The notes under the pieces were generated by a model, which made no database searches, was not told the DNA's origin, and was given only the letters and a program-made list of their open reading frames with translations. Both the position numbers and the translations under genes were made by a program. 64,000 bases of DNA from DATMRS01 sp035566015. Lineage in GTDB: Bacteria > Pseudomonadota > Alphaproteobacteria > Sphingomonadales > Sphingomonadaceae. Of this stretch, positions 62,165 to 64,000 are shown piece after piece. How positions within the stretch are numbered: the first letter of the stretch is position 1; each line of letters opens with the position of its first letter. Location: positions 1-64,000 of the forward strand of contig DATMRS010000004.1 of NCBI GenBank assembly GCA_035566015.1. Reading direction: 5' to 3'.

Positions 62165-64000
62165 TCAAAGTGCCCAGTCAATTGCAATGGTATTGGCCTG
62201 TTCGAGAACAAGGTCCACCGCTGCCTTTTGCAAATCTGGCGGATAACCGTAACGCGCAAGCAGCTTCCGCACTTCAATGCGCATTTTTGCGCGGACACTT
62301 TCCTTCTGCGTCCAATCGACGGTCACCGTGCTGCGAATTGTTTTGACCAGCAGTTGAGCAAGGGTGCGGAGCGTTTCGCGCTCCATCAAATCCCGTGCTG
62401 ACCCATTCTCAGCCAAGGCATCGTAAAAGGCCAGTTCCTCGGGCGCCATACCCAGTTCTTCACCCCGCTTGGCCGACGCGGACACCTCACGGGCCAGCGA
62501 AATCAGCTCGTCAATCACCTGCAAGCTATCGACGGCCCGGTTGTGGTAACGGGTCAGCACATCGTCCAGCCTCTCGCTGAGCTTGCGCGCCTCGACAATG
62601 TTCAGCCGTTCACGCGCCTTGATGTTGCCCTGCAAGAGCCGCCGCAGCGTCTCAACCGCCAAGTTTGGCTGCTTCGTCTGCTTCACTTCCATGAGGAAAT
62701 CATCGGACAGGATAGCAAGATCGGGCTGCTCAAGCCCGGCATCCTTGAACACGTCCAGAATACCATCGGACATGACCGCCTGCGACATGAGCTGGCGGAT
62801 TTCCTGCTCAATTGCCTGCCTGCCGCGCCCGCCCTTGCCGGACGTGTATTTGATGAGGTTGGCGCGCAGAGCGACGATCAGCGCCACCTCCTGCCGCATG
62901 GCAGAGGCGCGCTCGTCACCGGCTGCGATGGCGAAGGCTGCTTCGGCCTGCGTCGCAAGGTCGATAAACTCTGCCCGGTGATCGCTGGACAGGATTTGCT
63001 CTAGGCACTGTTTGAGGATGGTAAGGCGCGCGGCTGGATCAGCACCGAAGAAGGCCTGCCAATTGACCTTGCCGAGCAAAGCGAGCGCGGATTCAACCTT
63101 GGTCAGAAGCTGGCGCACTGCCTCATCCATGTTGAGGCTGACCTGTTCCTGATCGCGGGCACTATACTGCGCCAGTGCAGCCCGCAATTCGGCCCCGATG
63201 CCGAGATAATCGACGATCAGCCCGCCCGGCTTTGCACCGAACACACGATTGACCCGCGCAATGGCTTGCATGAGTCCATGCCCTCGCATCGGCTTGTCGA
63301 TGTAGAGCGTGTGCAGCGAGGGCGCGTCAAAGCCGGTCAGCCACATGTCGCGCACAATCACCAGATCGAAGCCGGACGATGGATTTTTGAAGCGGTCTGC
63401 CAACTCCTCCAGCCGCGACTTGGTGCGGATATGCGGCTGCATGGTCTGCGGATCAGCATTGTTGCCGGTGATGACCACCTTCATCATGCCATCGGCATCG
63501 TCATTCGGATCAGCTCTAACCCATGCGGGGCGCAACCGGGCGATTTCATCGTAAAGGGCAACCGCAACCTGACGGCTGATCGCCACGACCATGCCCTTGC
63601 CGCCGCCCATTGCCTCCTTGCGTTCCTCGAAATGGGAAACGATGTCGGCGGCAATCGTCTCAATCCGCTCCTTGGAGCCGACAATTTCCTCAAACCGACT
63701 GAACTTCGCTTTCAACTGTTCGGCGGCGCGCGCGTCACTGCCTTCGGTCAGCTCTTCGGCCAGCGCGTCCAGCTCTTCGCGTTGCTCCTCATCGAGCCGG
63801 AGCATCAGTTTGGCGAGCCGAGCGGAATAGTGGATCGGAACCGTTGCCTTGTCGATGACCGATTGGGTCATGTCGTAAGTGTCGATCACATCGCCAAACA
63901 CAGCCGCCGTGCTACGATCCCTTTCGTCAATCGGCGTGCCGGTGAAGCCGATGAAGGTCGCGTTGGGCAGCGCTTGGCGGAGATATTCGGCGAAACCGAC
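62165..64000 (-). CDS. hsdR: Type I restriction enzyme subunit R, C-terminal part (cut by window edge)
   Basis: The 612 residues visible include helicase motif III (FIGFTGTP), the second RecA domain with MVVAISRQVAVALYDEIARL, DMWLTGFDAPSLHTLYIDKP, and ARVNRVFGAKPGGLIVDYLG, then the long helical C-terminal domain of HsdR. The N-terminal nuclease and DEAD-box motif lie past 64000. HsdR translocates DNA and cuts far from the recognition site. hsdM and hsdS are not in the window and should lie further right. Confidence 0.93.
   Translation of the reverse strand, partial: VGFAEYLRQALPNATFIGFTGTPIDERDRSTAAVFGDVIDTYDMTQSVIDKATVPIHYSARLAKLMLRLDEEQREELDALAEELTEGSDARAAEQLKAKFSRFEEIVGSKERIETIAADIVSHFEERKEAMGGGKGMVVAISRQVAVALYDEIARLRPAWVRADPNDDADGMMKVVITGNNADPQTMQPHIRTKSRLEELADRFKNPSSGFDLVIVRDMWLTGFDAPSLHTLYIDKPMRGHGLMQAIARVNRVFGAKPGGLIVDYLGIGAELRAALAQYSARDQEQVSLNMDEAVRQLLTKVESALALLGKVNWQAFFGADPAARLTILKQCLEQILSSDHRAEFIDLATQAEAAFAIAAGDERASAMRQEVALIVALRANLIKYTSGKGGRGRQAIEQEIRQLMSQAVMSDGILDVFKDAGLEQPDLAILSDDFLMEVKQTKQPNLAVETLRRLLQGNIKARERLNIVEARKLSERLDDVLTRYHNRAVDSLQVIDELISLAREVSASAKRGEELGMAPEELAFYDALAENGSARDLMERETLRTLAQLLVKTIRSTVTVDWTQKESVRAKMRIEVRKLLARYGYPPDLQKAAVDLVLEQANTIAIDWAL

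Overview
The window is GC-rich DNA that looks like an alphaproteobacterium, most probably a sphingomonad (Sphingomonas, Sphingobium, Rhizorhabdus or a close relative). The reasons are the pckA / chvI-chvG-hprK-rapZ-EIIA-HPr block, a DUF5818-type small protein, a TonB receptor next to catabolic genes, and strong G/C bias at third codon positions. The genus is an inference; no rRNA or complete tRNA gene is present.

Layout. 1-3.2 kb: start of a glutathione S-transferase gene, a LysR regulator and two divergent CmcJ/NvfI-type oxygenase homologues. 3.6-6.6 kb: two membrane diguanylate cyclases flanking a remnant with an IS5-type transposase tail and the 3' half of a tRNA-Met. 6.7-13.1 kb: an NAD-linked molybdenum formate dehydrogenase operon (fdsGBA-fdsD plus a small ORF) behind a LysR regulator and an ATAG-N7-CTAT operator. 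13.2-22.6 kb: chromosomal core with rmuC, a DUF937-like protein, pckA, the ChvI/ChvG two-component system, the nitrogen/carbon PTS branch (HprK, RapZ, EIIA-Man, HPr) and a TrmH-family methyltransferase.

23.5-48.4 kb is the most unusual part: a large catabolic cluster with a TonB receptor, an MFS transporter, a carotenoid-oxygenase-family enzyme, an aldehyde dehydrogenase, three CaiB/BaiF CoA-transferases, an acyl-CoA thioesterase, amidohydrolases and alpha/beta-hydrolases. It also has three pairs of proteins of the 2-hydroxyacyl-CoA dehydratase / benzoyl-CoA reductase fold (HGD-D, HgdB/BcrC-like). These six appear to have lost the cysteines that hold the [4Fe-4S] cluster in the known enzymes, and no activator ATPase is nearby. 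A TetR regulator sits in the middle. Four good copies and one weak copy of a 16-bp palindrome (consensus AGTCATACGTATGACT) lie in front of nearly every transcription unit. I read this as one TetR-controlled regulon for uptake, oxidative cleavage, CoA activation and further processing of an unknown, probably aromatic or terpenoid, compound.

49-64 kb is mobile and defence DNA: an IS5-family element, a tRNA-Lys-like att fragment, a tyrosine integrase, a DUF1778/GNAT toxin-antitoxin pair with a third gene, an AlpA-like regulator, a primase-polymerase/RepA-type helicase, repeated att-like cores, an unrecognised P-loop protein followed by a PD-(D/E)XK nuclease-like protein, a second IS5-family element, a VOC protein, an XRE regulator and the C-terminal part of a type I restriction HsdR subunit that runs off the right edge.
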